Shown: positions 35,612 to 45,056, counted from the stretch's first letter. The stretch is DNA of 64,000 nt from Epilithonimonas sp. JDS (GCF_021261315.1 NZ_JAJSAX010000001.1:1054001-1118000), one strand, 5' to 3'. Notes: generated by a model from the sequence alone, not told the origin. Numbers and translations are program-made.

Positions 35612-36436
35612 ATGAAAATTTTAAAACTACTAAGCATACTTGCAATGCCTCTTTTGATGGCTCAGCAAAGCACTCGTTTCGTTTATCAGGCGACATTGAC
35701 ACCCGATTCTACCAACGTTGAGAAAAAAACGGAATTGGCTTATCTTGATACAGACGGACAAAAATCTGTTTTCTACGCAGAAAATTCGATGAAGCGAGAT
35801 TCTATAATGGAAAGAATGCGCACCACGAAAAACTTTGACAGAAGCCAAATGCAAAATCTGAGAAGCAATCTGCAATTCATAATCGAAAAAGATCTTACAA
35901 ACCAGACTTTGGTTTACAAATCAAGAATCGGAAGAGACAATTATTCGTATTCAGAAACGCCGGCCTTTGGATGGAAAATATTGCCGGAAACGGTAAAAAT
36001 TGGAGATTACCAAACCCAGAAAGCAGAAACCAAATTCGGTGGAAGAACCTGGTACGCGTGGTTTACACAAGAGATTCCTTTGCAGGACGGTCCTTATAAA
36101 TTTTCCGGATTGCCTGGATTGATTTTGAAAGTTCAAGACGACAAAGGCGATTATTCTTTCGATTTGATGCAGACAAAAAAAATAGCGGAGATCTATCAAC
36201 CTTTGAATAGAGGACAATTTATCTCACTTTCCAAATCAAAATATGCAGATATGGAAAAGAAGATGCAAAAAGATCCTGCAAGTTTTGTGAACGCGTTAAG
36301 GAACAGCGGAGGCGGAAGAGGTCCAGCTGGCGGCGGTGCCAACAGACCTGGAATGGATCCGAAACAAATGCAGGAAATGCAGAAACGAATGGAAACTGAG
36401 ATAAAAAGCAGAAACAATCCTATTGAATTGAAATAA
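35612..36436 (+). CDS. GLPGLI-family exported protein, second copy
   Basis: A 274-residue paralogue of the preceding gene, with signal peptide MKILKLLSILAMPLLMAQQS. Core motif GPYKFSGLPGLILKVQDDKGDYSFD preceded by KFGGRTWYAWFTQEI. A shorter Gly/Met/Gln-rich stretch (about residues 228-265) precedes the shared ending NPIELK. It ends at a strong terminator. The tandem pair probably arose by duplication. Function unknown, likely in the envelope. Confidence 0.88.
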   Translation: MKILKLLSILAMPLLMAQQSTRFVYQATLTPDSTNVEKKTELAYLDTDGQKSVFYAENSMKRDSIMERMRTTKNFDRSQMQNLRSNLQFIIEKDLTNQTLVYKSRIGRDNYSYSETPAFGWKILPETVKIGDYQTQKAETKFGGRTWYAWFTQEIPLQDGPYKFSGLPGLILKVQDDKGDYSFDLMQTKKIAEIYQPLNRGQFISLSKSKYADMEKKMQKDPASFVNALRNSGGGRGPAGGGANRPGMDPKQMQEMQKRMETEIKSRNNPIELK

Positions 36437-36438
36437 AA

Positions 36439-36468
36439 AAAACCGGAAATTAATTTTCCGGTTTTTTG
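36439..36468. terminator. Terminator after the GLPGLI pair
   Basis: AAAACCGGAAA (36439-36449) pairs with TTTTCCGGTTTT (36454-36465). With flanking A and T runs it serves both converging genes. Confidence 0.88.
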
Positions 36469-36470
36469 TT

Positions 36471-38381
36471 TTATGACTTTCTGATTTCTTTGACTTCCTC
36501 AATTTTTTCATTGAAGTAACCCTTTTTCTGCGGATGCTTTTCAATCAAGATTTCGTAGGCTTTTATCGCTTTGGAATAGAGTTTTTGCTCCACATATAAT
36601 TTTGCCAAAGTCTCGGTCATCAAGTGGGAAATGTCGTCTTTTTTCTCTTTTACGACAAAATTGACCTCATCTTTCAATTGAGATATTTTTGGATTTTTTT
36701 CTATGAATTGATCAATGATTTTTTCTTTGACAACAATGGTTTTCTCTGGTAATTCTTCGGATTTTGGTCTGTCGATTTTCAGCCAGTTTTGCCAGGTGTT
36801 GATGAATGTGCCAACATTACTGTCTGCCAAATCCTGTTCGATCGATTTGTCCAGAATTGGAGGGATTTCCTTTTCTTTTTCTTCAATTTTTGAAACATCA
36901 TTTCCAAAAAATGAAACGTTAATTAAAGGTCTTTCGCTTTCAGTGATTTGAGGTTTTTCTTCTTCAAACGGTTGTTCATCGATGATAATTTCCTCTGTCA
37001 CTACAGGTTCTTCAACTTTTTCCTCAATTTTTATCTCCTGTTTTGGCTGTTCAATTTCCGGCGATTTTCCAATCAATGCATCTGGCGTATTTGTGGAAAA
37101 AGACATTGGTTTCCAGGTAGAAACTGGCTCAACAACTTCCTCTTCAATCTTAATATTTTTAGGTTTCGAAATTTGAGTTTCGGTTGAAATTTCTTCCGGT
37201 TTTGAAACTTCAAATGTCTGGGTATTTTCAAAACTGATTTGATCCTTAATGTCTTCTTTAGCAATTTGATCTGCCTGAACTTCAGTTTCCTCTATTTTTT
37301 CAGGTTCTGAAACTTCGAAAGATTGAGTATTCTCAAAATTGACTTCATTTTCAACAGCTTTCGTTTCGTCTTGATTTTCAGTTATTGCTTCAATTTTCTC
37401 AACTTCAACAGGCTTTGAGACCTCAAAAGTCTGCGTTTCTCCAAAACTGATTTGGCTGTTGTCAATTTGATCTTCAGAAATTTCATCAACGGAAGCTTCT
37501 TTATACTCCGATTTTGAAACCGGTTTTTCTGCCGTTGGAATTTCTGTTTTAATCTCTTTTTTTGGTGGATTCAAATAATCCAAATGGTTTTTGGGAACAG
37601 AAAATTTTATCTGAGGTAAGAAATCTTCAATGCCATTGAAACTGATATTTCCAGACGAATCTTCATCCTGAACCTGAGTATCAACGTGTGTTTCCTCAAC
37701 TTTACTTTCAGGAATTTCTACTTCCGGAATTTCTAAAACTTCTTCAACGTTGGTGTGCTCAGAAATGGTTTCTTCGGATCTGTTATCATCAATAATAATC
37801 AGATTTTCCTTAATATCTAAGTCATCCTTAACTGTGATAATTCCAGATTCCTTAGTTGCTTCCAAATCTATTTCCTGCGATTTTTCTTCGAGGAAATTTT
37901 CTTCGCCTTCGTAGAGCAATCGGTTTTTTTCACCTTCTACAACAATGAATTCTGAGTTTTGAGATTCTTCAGATTCGATAATTCTATCAATATCAAATTT
38001 ATTCAGGACAACCGAAGCATCTTCAATCCCTGATGAATTTTCTTCCGTTTTTTCAATGATATTTTCCGCAGTAGTCGTTTCGTTAGCAACCTTATTTTCA
38101 ACTACTTGACTTGCTGTTTCTTCGATTGGCAATTCCTCTTTCAGAATATTTTTCTGAGAATTGATAAATTGATAAAGGATTTTTTTATCCGTTGTGTAAG
38201 CGGCGGTTTTAGAAAGATTTTCTTTATAATTTTCGGACTGATAAAGATTGATTCCGTAGAGATAAAGCGCCCTGATACTTTGTGCATAAGGCATTTTTGC
38301 TGATTCTGATTCCAGGATATGGAGGTCAGATTCAGTAATGATTTTTGGATTCTTTATTAGTTCTAAAACTCTAGTATTCAT
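36471..38381 (-). CDS. Large acidic TPR protein with internal repeats
   Basis: A 636-residue cytoplasmic-type protein from ATG 38381 (MNTRVLELIKNPK); an upstream start at 38402 is possible but overlaps lptE. The N-terminal 80 residues are helical (SAKMPYAQSIRALYLYGINLYQSENYKENLSK). The middle (about 90-520) is very acidic low-complexity Glu/Val/Ile/Lys sequence. It has three copies of a roughly 40-residue unit with the core ISFxxTQTFEVSxPEE, at about residues 310-425. The C-terminal 60 residues form a TPR (LAKLYVEQKLYSKAIKAYEILIEKHPQKKGYF). It is cotranscribed with lptE 4 bases upstream. Function unknown; a scaffold is plausible. Confidence 0.82.
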   Translation of the reverse strand: MNTRVLELIKNPKIITESDLHILESESAKMPYAQSIRALYLYGINLYQSENYKENLSKTAAYTTDKKILYQFINSQKNILKEELPIEETASQVVENKVANETTTAENIIEKTEENSSGIEDASVVLNKFDIDRIIESEESQNSEFIVVEGEKNRLLYEGEENFLEEKSQEIDLEATKESGIITVKDDLDIKENLIIIDDNRSEETISEHTNVEEVLEIPEVEIPESKVEETHVDTQVQDEDSSGNISFNGIEDFLPQIKFSVPKNHLDYLNPPKKEIKTEIPTAEKPVSKSEYKEASVDEISEDQIDNSQISFGETQTFEVSKPVEVEKIEAITENQDETKAVENEVNFENTQSFEVSEPEKIEETEVQADQIAKEDIKDQISFENTQTFEVSKPEEISTETQISKPKNIKIEEEVVEPVSTWKPMSFSTNTPDALIGKSPEIEQPKQEIKIEEKVEEPVVTEEIIIDEQPFEEEKPQITESERPLINVSFFGNDVSKIEEKEKEIPPILDKSIEQDLADSNVGTFINTWQNWLKIDRPKSEELPEKTIVVKEKIIDQFIEKNPKISQLKDEVNFVVKEKKDDISHLMTETLAKLYVEQKLYSKAIKAYEILIEKHPQKKGYFNEKIEEVKEIRKS

Positions 38382-38385
38382 ACTT

Positions 38386-38904
38386 TTACCAGTTGGCGAC
38401 AATGTCGTTATAAATTTTGTTGATGATCCTTTCGTTCACGATTCTCACTTGCGCAGTTTCTATCGTGTTGAGATCCAGATCACTGTTGAAAACAGCTTCA
38501 TCACTGTAAGTTCTGTCGAAGCTCAAAGTAGGATCAATTTTGTTTTCGTAATGTACTTTTATTGTAATCGTCAGTTTATTCTGCAACGCCTGGATTGTGT
38601 TTCCCTGCTCCGTCGTTGTAGCTGAACCAACGCTGGTTGGCGTGATGTTGTAATCGCTGATTTCTCCTTCTATCAAAAGATCTGGATTTTCTACAGCGCC
38701 TTTCAAAGTGGTTCTTTGCAGAAAACGGTTTTGCAATGCCACCGTAAAATCCTGACTTAGACTCGGAAGATTATTGGCCGCGTTATTCGGAAACGTATTG
38801 ATCTTCACGGTTTTCATCTCGGGACTGAGAGACGATCCTGTGAATGAATAACACGAAGTCAGAAGTAATAAAAGCAGGAATGAGATTCCAGAAACAATTT
38901 TCAT
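38386..38904 (-). CDS. lptE: LPS-assembly lipoprotein LptE-like
   Basis: A 172-residue outer-membrane lipoprotein: a signal peptide with lipobox LLTSC (Cys18). The mature part resembles Bacteroidetes LptE (FPNNAANNLPSLSQDFTVALQNRFLQRTTLKGAVENPDLLIEGEISDY), the plug partner of the LPS transporter LptD. The gene sits in a unit with a sigma-54-type activator upstream and the acidic TPR gene 4 bases downstream. This arrangement of miaB, activator and lptE is common in flavobacteria. LspA in this window would process its signal peptide. Confidence 0.88.
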   Translation of the reverse strand: MKIVSGISFLLLLLLTSCYSFTGSSLSPEMKTVKINTFPNNAANNLPSLSQDFTVALQNRFLQRTTLKGAVENPDLLIEGEISDYNITPTSVGSATTTEQGNTIQALQNKLTITIKVHYENKIDPTLSFDRTYSDEAVFNSDLDLNTIETAQVRIVNERIINKIYNDIVANW

Positions 38905-38907
38905 AAA

Positions 38908-39603
38908 TTAATAGTTTTGACCGATTTCTGTGATGTCATCATATTCAACTTGAGACAATCCATCTTTATATGCAAAATAATGTGCACAATAGATAAACGG
39001 AATCGTAAAGAAAACACCGATTCCACAAAGGATAATTCCAATTTCTCCCAGGAAACTGACAACGATACTGAACAAGAAAATCATAATAAGATTTCCAGTG
39101 GACATCACTTTTGAGATGTTCCAGGCCTGTTTTAAATCGGCAATATTTTTCAGGGACATCAAAGCAATAATATAAAAACCTTTCAGTGTAAAATAAAAAA
39201 TGACCACAACAATGAAAAGAACGTAAAGTCCCATTATCAATCCCACAAATCCTGAAGGCTGCTCTCCTCTCAACATTCCTGTTAAAGCCAAAAGCACAAA
39301 ATATGGAATGTAAAGGGCGATCACTCCCGCAAAAATTAATAACTGCGGAACAAAATATTTCATAAAATCACCAAAATTGAAAACTTCTGATGGTTCTGCC
39401 TGCTGTCCTTTGTCAATTTTGCGTATAAATTTGAGTAAGTTACTCACTGCTACGACGCCGCAAAATGGGATGATCGACATCAAGATTGTACAAAGTGTCG
39501 CTAAGAAAATGGGCATAAAGTTAGCTTTCAGCAGATCAAATCCCTGGCTGATGTAGTTGCTAAATTTAAAATCTACTGGTCTTGGGTTCATTTTTGTTTC
39601 CAT
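38908..39603 (-). CDS. Integral membrane protein, unknown function
   Basis: A 231-residue inner-membrane protein with about five or six hydrophobic helices (residues 29-55, 79-105, 118-140, 158-170, 180-205). VVAVSNLLKFIRKIDKGQQAEPSEVFNFGDFMKYF is a cytoplasmic loop. Its shape resembles DUF975-type and related membrane proteins but I cannot name a family. It starts 1 base after the activator gene and ends 4 bases before lptE, so it is part of the same operon. Confidence 0.78.
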   Translation of the reverse strand: METKMNPRPVDFKFSNYISQGFDLLKANFMPIFLATLCTILMSIIPFCGVVAVSNLLKFIRKIDKGQQAEPSEVFNFGDFMKYFVPQLLIFAGVIALYIPYFVLLALTGMLRGEQPSGFVGLIMGLYVLFIVVVIFYFTLKGFYIIALMSLKNIADLKQAWNISKVMSTGNLIMIFLFSIVVSFLGEIGIILCGIGVFFTIPFIYCAHYFAYKDGLSQVEYDDITEIGQNY

Positions 39604-39604
39604 A

Positions 39605-40900
39605 TTATTCCTCTAGATTATATTGTTTTATTTTTCTGTAAAGCGTTCTTTGAGAAATTCCCAATTCGTCTGCCGCTCTGTTTCTTCTGCCTTTATGTTT
39701 TTCTAAAGCTTTGATAATCAAATCTTTTTCATTATTCTGAAGCGAAAGCGATTCTGGTCTGCTTTCTTCCAGTTCAATATCTTCTACATCGTTGTAATGA
39801 TGATCCTCTTCATCAGAAATAATTGTCGGATGATGAATTTGATTCTGATTCTGCTGATTATTTTCAAAATAAAGCAAAGAATTTGGACTTGCCGACTGCT
39901 GCGTTTCCGGAGTATAAATCCTGTTGATGAGATTTTTTTCCTGCAAACTCAGATCCGTGTTTCCCTTGTTTTTTATCAGTTCCGAAGTTAAGGATTTTAA
40001 ATCATTAATGTCGCTTCGCATATCGAAGAGAATTTTGTACATAATATCGCGTTCCGAACCAAAATCTCCGGAAGTACTATTTCCGCCAGTCTTAGAAATG
40101 ACAGCAGGTAAATTCGCATTCATTGGGATATACTCTGCCAGTTTTGTGGAATTCACTTCGCGGTTCTGCTCCACAACCGTCATCTGCTCCACCAGATTTC
40201 TCAATTGACGGACGTTCCCCGGGAAAGCATAATTTTCCAGATACGAAACCGCATCGTCTGTCAGTTTCAGTTCCGGCATTCTGTATTTTTCAGCAAAATC
40301 AATCGCAAACTTTCTGAATAACAGATGAATGTCGCCTTTTCTCTCACGAAGCGCCGGCATATCAATCTGAACCGTATTCAGACGGTAATACAAATCCTCA
40401 CGGAAACGATTGTCTGTGATAGCCTTCATCATATTTACGTTGGTCGCTGCCACAATTCTTACATTCGTTTTCTGAACTTGAGACGAACCAACCTTCATAA
40501 ATTCGCCGCTTTCAAGAACTCTCAGGAGACGAACCTGCGTTTGAAGTGGTAACTCTCCAACCTCATCTAGAAAAATTGTTCCGCCATCAGCGACTTCGAA
40601 GTAGCCTTTTCTGGTGGAAGTTGCGCCGGTAAAAGCGCCTTTCTCGTGCCCGAAAAGCTCGGAATCTATTGTGCCTTCCGGGATTGCGCCGCAGTTTACG
40701 ACAATATATGGTTGGTGTTTTCTTCTGGATTCGCCGTGGATAATTTTCGGGATAAACTCTTTCCCTACTCCACTTTCTCCCATTACTAAAACCGAAATAT
40801 CTGTTGGTGCTACCTGGATTGCCTTTTCCAAAGCGCGGTTAAGTGCCGGGAAATTTCCGATAATTCCGAAGCGTGCTTTTATGGATTGTAAATCTGCCAT
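39605..40900 (-). CDS. Sigma-54-dependent transcription activator without receiver domain
   Basis: NtrC-family activator of 431 residues that begins directly with the AAA+ domain and has no receiver domain. Walker A is GESGVGKE at residues 41-48 and the sigma-54 contact loop GAFTGA is at residues 88-93. Walker B is GGTIFLDEVGELP. A linker rich in Gln/Asn/His (about residues 285-380) precedes a Fis-type H-T-H (HKGRRNRAADELGISQRTLYRKIKQYNLEE). Such proteins may be constitutive or controlled by an unknown partner. It lies in the lptE operon. Confidence 0.93.
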   Translation of the reverse strand: MADLQSIKARFGIIGNFPALNRALEKAIQVAPTDISVLVMGESGVGKEFIPKIIHGESRRKHQPYIVVNCGAIPEGTIDSELFGHEKGAFTGATSTRKGYFEVADGGTIFLDEVGELPLQTQVRLLRVLESGEFMKVGSSQVQKTNVRIVAATNVNMMKAITDNRFREDLYYRLNTVQIDMPALRERKGDIHLLFRKFAIDFAEKYRMPELKLTDDAVSYLENYAFPGNVRQLRNLVEQMTVVEQNREVNSTKLAEYIPMNANLPAVISKTGGNSTSGDFGSERDIMYKILFDMRSDINDLKSLTSELIKNKGNTDLSLQEKNLINRIYTPETQQSASPNSLLYFENNQQNQNQIHHPTIISDEEDHHYNDVEDIELEESRPESLSLQNNEKDLIIKALEKHKGRRNRAADELGISQRTLYRKIKQYNLEE

Positions 40901-40974
40901 AATTTTAATTTTTTAGTCCGTAGTCAAATGATTTAACCCGGAAGATTTTTGATTTGAATTTTTAGAAATAAAAT

Positions 40975-41793
40975 TTACAGTTCGGCAATTTGCTTTCTGT
41001 AAACTTTGTTGAAATGATGCGTGTAGCCATCTTTCATTGTTTTGCCATCATCGTACGTTTTGAGGGCAAGTGATTTCAAATCCAAATAATCTTTATTTCT
41101 GATTTTAGAAACTTTACTTTTAAAATAAATATTCTCAGCAAAATCATAAACTTTGCTTTGTTTCTCGAAGTTTTCTAAGGCTTTGTCGTATTTCCCAGTT
41201 TCGAAATAAGTGACGCCAAGCTGATAATAATCATATAAACCAACGTTGTGGTCTTTTTTTGCCAGCTGATTTTCTATAATAGAAATTGCTTTTTCTTTTT
41301 GTCCGGTTGCCGAGTAGCAAAGTGCTTTGGCGATCCGCAGTTCATAATCGCCATTGACGGAATATCCCAAATATCCGGTTGGATAAATCTTTTCTAAGGC
41401 TTCAATATCTTGAATAGCACCTTCGTAATCTCGGAAAAACTGGTATCTGCACCAGCCTCTATACGCAAGATTTGCTTTGGGATTGAGTTCTACACTTTTA
41501 TCAATCAGTTTTTTCCAGGAAATAAAATCGCCGCTTTTAAGATAAGCAACTGATTGTTCTTTGTAAGGATAATCAAAATTTGGATCAATTTTTATGGCTT
41601 CTGATAATCCGTCTTGGAAACGCTGGTCGAACTGATAAAAAAGCTTGACAGTTTCCGTTGTTTTTTCACAGGCTTTATACTTTATGGAATCGCCTTCCAA
41701 GCGAAAAACATTACAGTTTAAGGATTGACCGTAAGTGAAAAAAGCAACTAAAATCAGTTGAAAACTAAGGCAATATTTCGTCGATTTTTCCAT
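40975..41793 (-). CDS. Exported TPR protein, second paralogue
   Basis: A 272-residue protein with a signal peptide (SFQLILVAFFTYGQS). TPR-like repeats occur at about residues 75-105, 115-145, 150-185 (ATGQKEKAISIIENQLAK) and 190-225 (FETGKYDKALENFEKQSKVY). It shares its layout and short motifs (YPTG, EGAIQDIEALEKIYP) with the TPR protein at 27843-28679. It starts within the 3' end of the preceding gene, overlapping by 29 bases. It lies between miaB and the activator. Function unknown, probably a periplasmic scaffold. Confidence 0.82.
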   Translation of the reverse strand: MEKSTKYCLSFQLILVAFFTYGQSLNCNVFRLEGDSIKYKACEKTTETVKLFYQFDQRFQDGLSEAIKIDPNFDYPYKEQSVAYLKSGDFISWKKLIDKSVELNPKANLAYRGWCRYQFFRDYEGAIQDIEALEKIYPTGYLGYSVNGDYELRIAKALCYSATGQKEKAISIIENQLAKKDHNVGLYDYYQLGVTYFETGKYDKALENFEKQSKVYDFAENIYFKSKVSKIRNKDYLDLKSLALKTYDDGKTMKDGYTHHFNKVYRKQIAEL

Positions 41794-42256
41794 CTTTTAT
41801 TTTGAAAATTAAGTATTGATAATAATCGACTTTCTTGCCGTTGACTGATTTTGGAATCCAGCCAATTAGGGATTTTGTAATATTTAGTAGCTGAGAGGTA
41901 ATATTTTTATCGAATTCTATTGGTTCGTAGTCGTAATTTGCAGTCAAAATTCTGAATCTGTCGGATTCTCCATTACAGTTGACAACAAAACGAATTCTTA
42001 CCAAACCGTTTTCCTTTTTTACGTTTTCTGAAATATATTTCTTCTCAAATTCTTCTTCAATAGCCAACTTTTCGCCTTTATATTGAAACCCATTCGAATC
42101 ATTAAAATATTGATAAATCTGATTTTCATTACATAAAACGAAATCTTTTCGATCGGTTTTTTCATCAAAAGATATATTTCCAATCCAATTCCATTTTATA
42201 CTTTGAGATAAAAACAAATTCGGTAAAAGAAATAATATGTAAAAAATATTCTTCAT
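41765..42256 (-). CDS. Exported protein with TonB-C-like domain
   Basis: A 163-residue protein with signal peptide MKNIFYILFLLPNLFLSQS and a single domain. FEKKYISENVKKENGLVRIRFVVNCNGESDRFRIL..NITKSLIGWIPKSVNGKKVDYYQYLIFKIKDGKI resembles the C-terminal domain of TonB with its strand-helix-strand pattern. It lacks the membrane anchor and proline linker of true TonB. Overlap of 29 bases with the TPR gene downstream indicates coupling. The domain call is a pattern-based inference. Confidence 0.7.
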   Translation of the reverse strand: MKNIFYILFLLPNLFLSQSIKWNWIGNISFDEKTDRKDFVLCNENQIYQYFNDSNGFQYKGEKLAIEEEFEKKYISENVKKENGLVRIRFVVNCNGESDRFRILTANYDYEPIEFDKNITSQLLNITKSLIGWIPKSVNGKKVDYYQYLIFKIKDGKIDEILP

Positions 42257-42303
42257 AGATGTTTTAAACCTCGATTAAAAAAGAAAATTCTGTTTATGTC
42301 AAT

Positions 42304-43740
42304 TTATAAAATCGTTTCCCCCAAAAGCGTTCCCTGCGTATTGCCGTGCACGTAAACAGACACAATGTCGCCCAGTTTTTGGCCTTCAAGCTTATCGAAA
42401 ACGCAAACTGCATTTTGGGAATTTCTGCCTTTCCATTGGTTTTGGTTTTTTTTGGAAGTTCCTTCGATGAGTATTTCGTGAACTCTGCCAACATAACCTT
42501 GCATTCTTTTTCTGGAAAGTTCACCTTGCAAAGCGATCACTTCTGCTAATCTTCTTTGTTTTACATCCGCAGGAATATCATCTTCAAGCTTCTTGTGGGC
42601 AGGCGTTCCGGGTCTTGTGGAATAAGAAAACATATAACCGTAATCGTACTCTACTTCTCGCATCAAACTCATTGTTAATTGGTGATCTTCTTCAGTTTCC
42701 GTACAGAATCCAATGATCATATCTTGTGAAAATGAAATGTCTGGAACAATTTCTTTTCCTTTTTTAATTAAATCCAAATATTCCTGTCGCGTGTGCTGAC
42801 GGTTCATCAACTGAAGGATTCTGTCACTTCCGCTTTGAACGGGAAGGTGAACATAATTACAAATATTATCGTGTTTTGCAATCATTCTGAAAACCTGTTC
42901 CGTCATCTCGTGCGGATTGGAAGTTGAGAATCTGATTCTCATTTTCGGAACGGCAACTGCAACCATATCAAGCAACTGAGCGAAATTAATAGCTGTCAGT
43001 TTTTGCATTTCGGAAGCTTTGGCAAAATCTTTTTTCGGGCCGCCACCGTACCAAAGGTAGGAGTCAACATTCTGCCCAAGAAGTGTAATTTCTTTATAAC
43101 CATTGTCCCAAAGACTCTGGCATTCCTCAATGATAGAATGCGGATCACGGCTTCTCTCACGACCTCTTGTGAATGGCACCACGCAGAATGTACACATATT
43201 ATCGCAGCCTCTGGTGATCGTAACGAAAGCAGTAACGCCATTTCCACCCAAACGAACAGGGTTGATATCAGCGTAAGTTTCTTCTTTTGAAAGGATAACA
43301 TTGATGGCGTCTCTACCGTCATCAGTTTCTTTTAACAAATTAGGAAGATCTCGGTAAGCATCGGGACCAACTACCAAATCAACGAGTTGTTCTTCGTCTA
43401 AGAATTTGGTTTTCAAACGTTCTGCCATACAGCCAAGAACGCCAACGGTCATATTTGGCTTTTCCTTTTTCAGATGTTTGAATTGCGCGAGACGCATTCT
43501 TACAGTTTGTTCTGCTTTTTCACGGATGGAACAAGTATTCAGTAAAATCAAATCAGCTTCTTCGACTTTCAGAGTGGTGTTATAGCCTTGCTCGTTTAGA
43601 ATCGATGCAACAATCTCAGAATCAGAGAAGTTCATTTGACAACCGTAGCTTTCGAGAAACAATTTCTTCCCATTTCCCGGTTTTTCTGCTATTGCAAAAG
43701 CTTCACCTTGTTTGGTTTCGTCTATATATTTTTCCTGCAC
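42304..43740 (-). CDS. miaB: tRNA-2-methylthio-N6-dimethylallyladenosine synthase
   Basis: Radical-SAM methylthiotransferase modifying A37 of tRNAs, 478 residues. The three N-terminal cluster cysteines are in [25 protein letters not shown] and VLGCMAERL. The radical-SAM CxxxCxxC is in [23 protein letters not shown]. The C-terminal TRAM domain (about residues 410-478) carries [20 protein letters not shown]. The start codon is GTG at 43740. A TATCTTTG at 43792-43785 is a likely -7 element. The lptE unit lies downstream on the same strand. Confidence 0.97.
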   Translation of the reverse strand: MQEKYIDETKQGEAFAIAEKPGNGKKLFLESYGCQMNFSDSEIVASILNEQGYNTTLKVEEADLILLNTCSIREKAEQTVRMRLAQFKHLKKEKPNMTVGVLGCMAERLKTKFLDEEQLVDLVVGPDAYRDLPNLLKETDDGRDAINVILSKEETYADINPVRLGGNGVTAFVTITRGCDNMCTFCVVPFTRGRERSRDPHSIIEECQSLWDNGYKEITLLGQNVDSYLWYGGGPKKDFAKASEMQKLTAINFAQLLDMVAVAVPKMRIRFSTSNPHEMTEQVFRMIAKHDNICNYVHLPVQSGSDRILQLMNRQHTRQEYLDLIKKGKEIVPDISFSQDMIIGFCTETEEDHQLTMSLMREVEYDYGYMFSYSTRPGTPAHKKLEDDIPADVKQRRLAEVIALQGELSRKRMQGYVGRVHEILIEGTSKKNQNQWKGRNSQNAVCVFDKLEGQKLGDIVSVYVHGNTQGTLLGETIL

Positions 43741-43840
43741 TTTATTAAATTTTAGATCTCGAATTTAAAATTCAAAATTGGATGCAAAGATACAAAATAT
43801 TGTGACAGAATGGCAGAAGCGGGAATTGGAAATTATAACA

Positions 43841-44566
43841 TTAACCCTTTATTGAAAATGGCAGATAGAATCTTGATTTGATTGCAATGTCGTGAACTTT
43901 AGCTGGTTCCCATTTTTTATTTTTTAAAGTCTGTTTTATAGCATATAAAATCATTTCATCAAATTCTTTTAATCCTGAACTTTCAACCATTTCTACTTCA
44001 TCCAATTCACCTTTTTCATTAATTACAAAAGTTGTTTTTATTCTTAAAGGTTGATTACCTTTGATCACAAAACCAGAAATATCAACTCTTTTTATAACGT
44101 CATCACGAAATTTCGCAACATCAAAGTTTGATTTACTAACAAACTTTCCGATACTGTAATTTGTTTCATATTTATCGAACAGGTCATCCATATAAAACAT
44201 AACTCTTGCAATGGTTGATTTTTCCTCACCATTGATTTTTGCAGGAATCCACCTATCCATTTTTGGTATAACTTCTTTTGCTAATTCATAAGAACATTTG
44301 TTTTCGTTGGACCAGTTATTTTCCAGTAATACAGCTTTATTATCTGGATTTATAATTATAAATGCAATGAATAACTCATCTTTTTTTTCGCAGGGTTTTA
44401 ATTTTTCCTCAATCAGAATTTTATGGAATTCCTTGTAAAATTCAGGAAAACCACCAAGATAGCAATGCTGATCATTAGGGAAAAACGGGTAAGGATATTG
44501 GTTTTGTGCTTTTACAAATAAAGAAAAAACAATAAAAAACAACATTAAAATTATTCTATTATTCAT
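43841..44566 (-). CDS. Exported protein with TonB-C-like domain
   Basis: A 241-residue protein from ATG 44566, which gives signal peptide MNNRIILMLFFIVFSLFVKAQ; a start 10 codons upstream would misplace it. The C-terminal 80 residues (RIKTTFVINEKGELDEVEMVESSGLKEFDEMILYAIKQTLKNKKWEPA) have the classic TonB-C strand-helix-strand core with the KWEPA-type end. The N-terminal half repeats the same pattern more weakly (KPCEKKDELFIAFIIINPDNK). It lies 16 bases after a shorter protein of the same type. Confidence 0.78.
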   Translation of the reverse strand: MNNRIILMLFFIVFSLFVKAQNQYPYPFFPNDQHCYLGGFPEFYKEFHKILIEEKLKPCEKKDELFIAFIIINPDNKAVLLENNWSNENKCSYELAKEVIPKMDRWIPAKINGEEKSTIARVMFYMDDLFDKYETNYSIGKFVSKSNFDVAKFRDDVIKRVDISGFVIKGNQPLRIKTTFVINEKGELDEVEMVESSGLKEFDEMILYAIKQTLKNKKWEPAKVHDIAIKSRFYLPFSIKG

Positions 44567-44582
44567 ATCAAGGCTATTCAAA

Positions 44583-44993
44583 TTAATATTCCTCATCCGA
44601 ATGATCAGACGTGAAATTGATTTCGAAAATAATATTAGAACTTACCGAAACGCCGTTTTTGATGGCTGGTTTCCATTTTTTTCTGATGCGTCTCATCGCA
44701 AAATCCATATCCTGTTTGAACTCTTCATCGTTCTTCACTTTAGGATAGATTTTCAGCTCGCTCATCTTCCCTTTTTCATCGATGGTCAAAACAAAAGAAA
44801 ATTTTCCGTTCACGGCGTAAGCAGTAATGTCCACATAGGCGTGAACCATTTTCATAAACTCATTTCGGAAGGCAGTTTGTCCGCCGGGAAATTCGGCTTT
44901 GGAATCTGCAATGACTTCAGTTTTGATGGTTTCGGATTGTGAAAAAGCAGGAACACTTGTCAATAAAGCGATTATTAAAAGGCAGATTCTCAT
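44583..44993 (-). CDS. Exported TonB-C-like protein, short
   Basis: A 136-residue protein from ATG 44993 (MRICLLIIALLTSVPAFSQ, a signal peptide). The whole mature chain is one TonB-C-type domain: DSKAEFPGGQTAFRNEF, YAVNGKFSFVLTIDEKGKMSELKIYPKV, EEFKQDMDFAMRRIRKKWKPA. It has no Pro-rich linker and no inner-membrane anchor, so it is not a standard TonB energy transducer. It probably forms one unit with the following similar gene. Its partner is not known. Confidence 0.82.
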   Translation of the reverse strand: MRICLLIIALLTSVPAFSQSETIKTEVIADSKAEFPGGQTAFRNEFMKMVHAYVDITAYAVNGKFSFVLTIDEKGKMSELKIYPKVKNDEEFKQDMDFAMRRIRKKWKPAIKNGVSVSSNIIFEINFTSDHSDEEY

Positions 44994-45056
44994 TATGATG
45001 GTTATAAGTTTTGTCAAATATATTAAAATGACTTTAGAAAACCGATTTAGCTTTTA

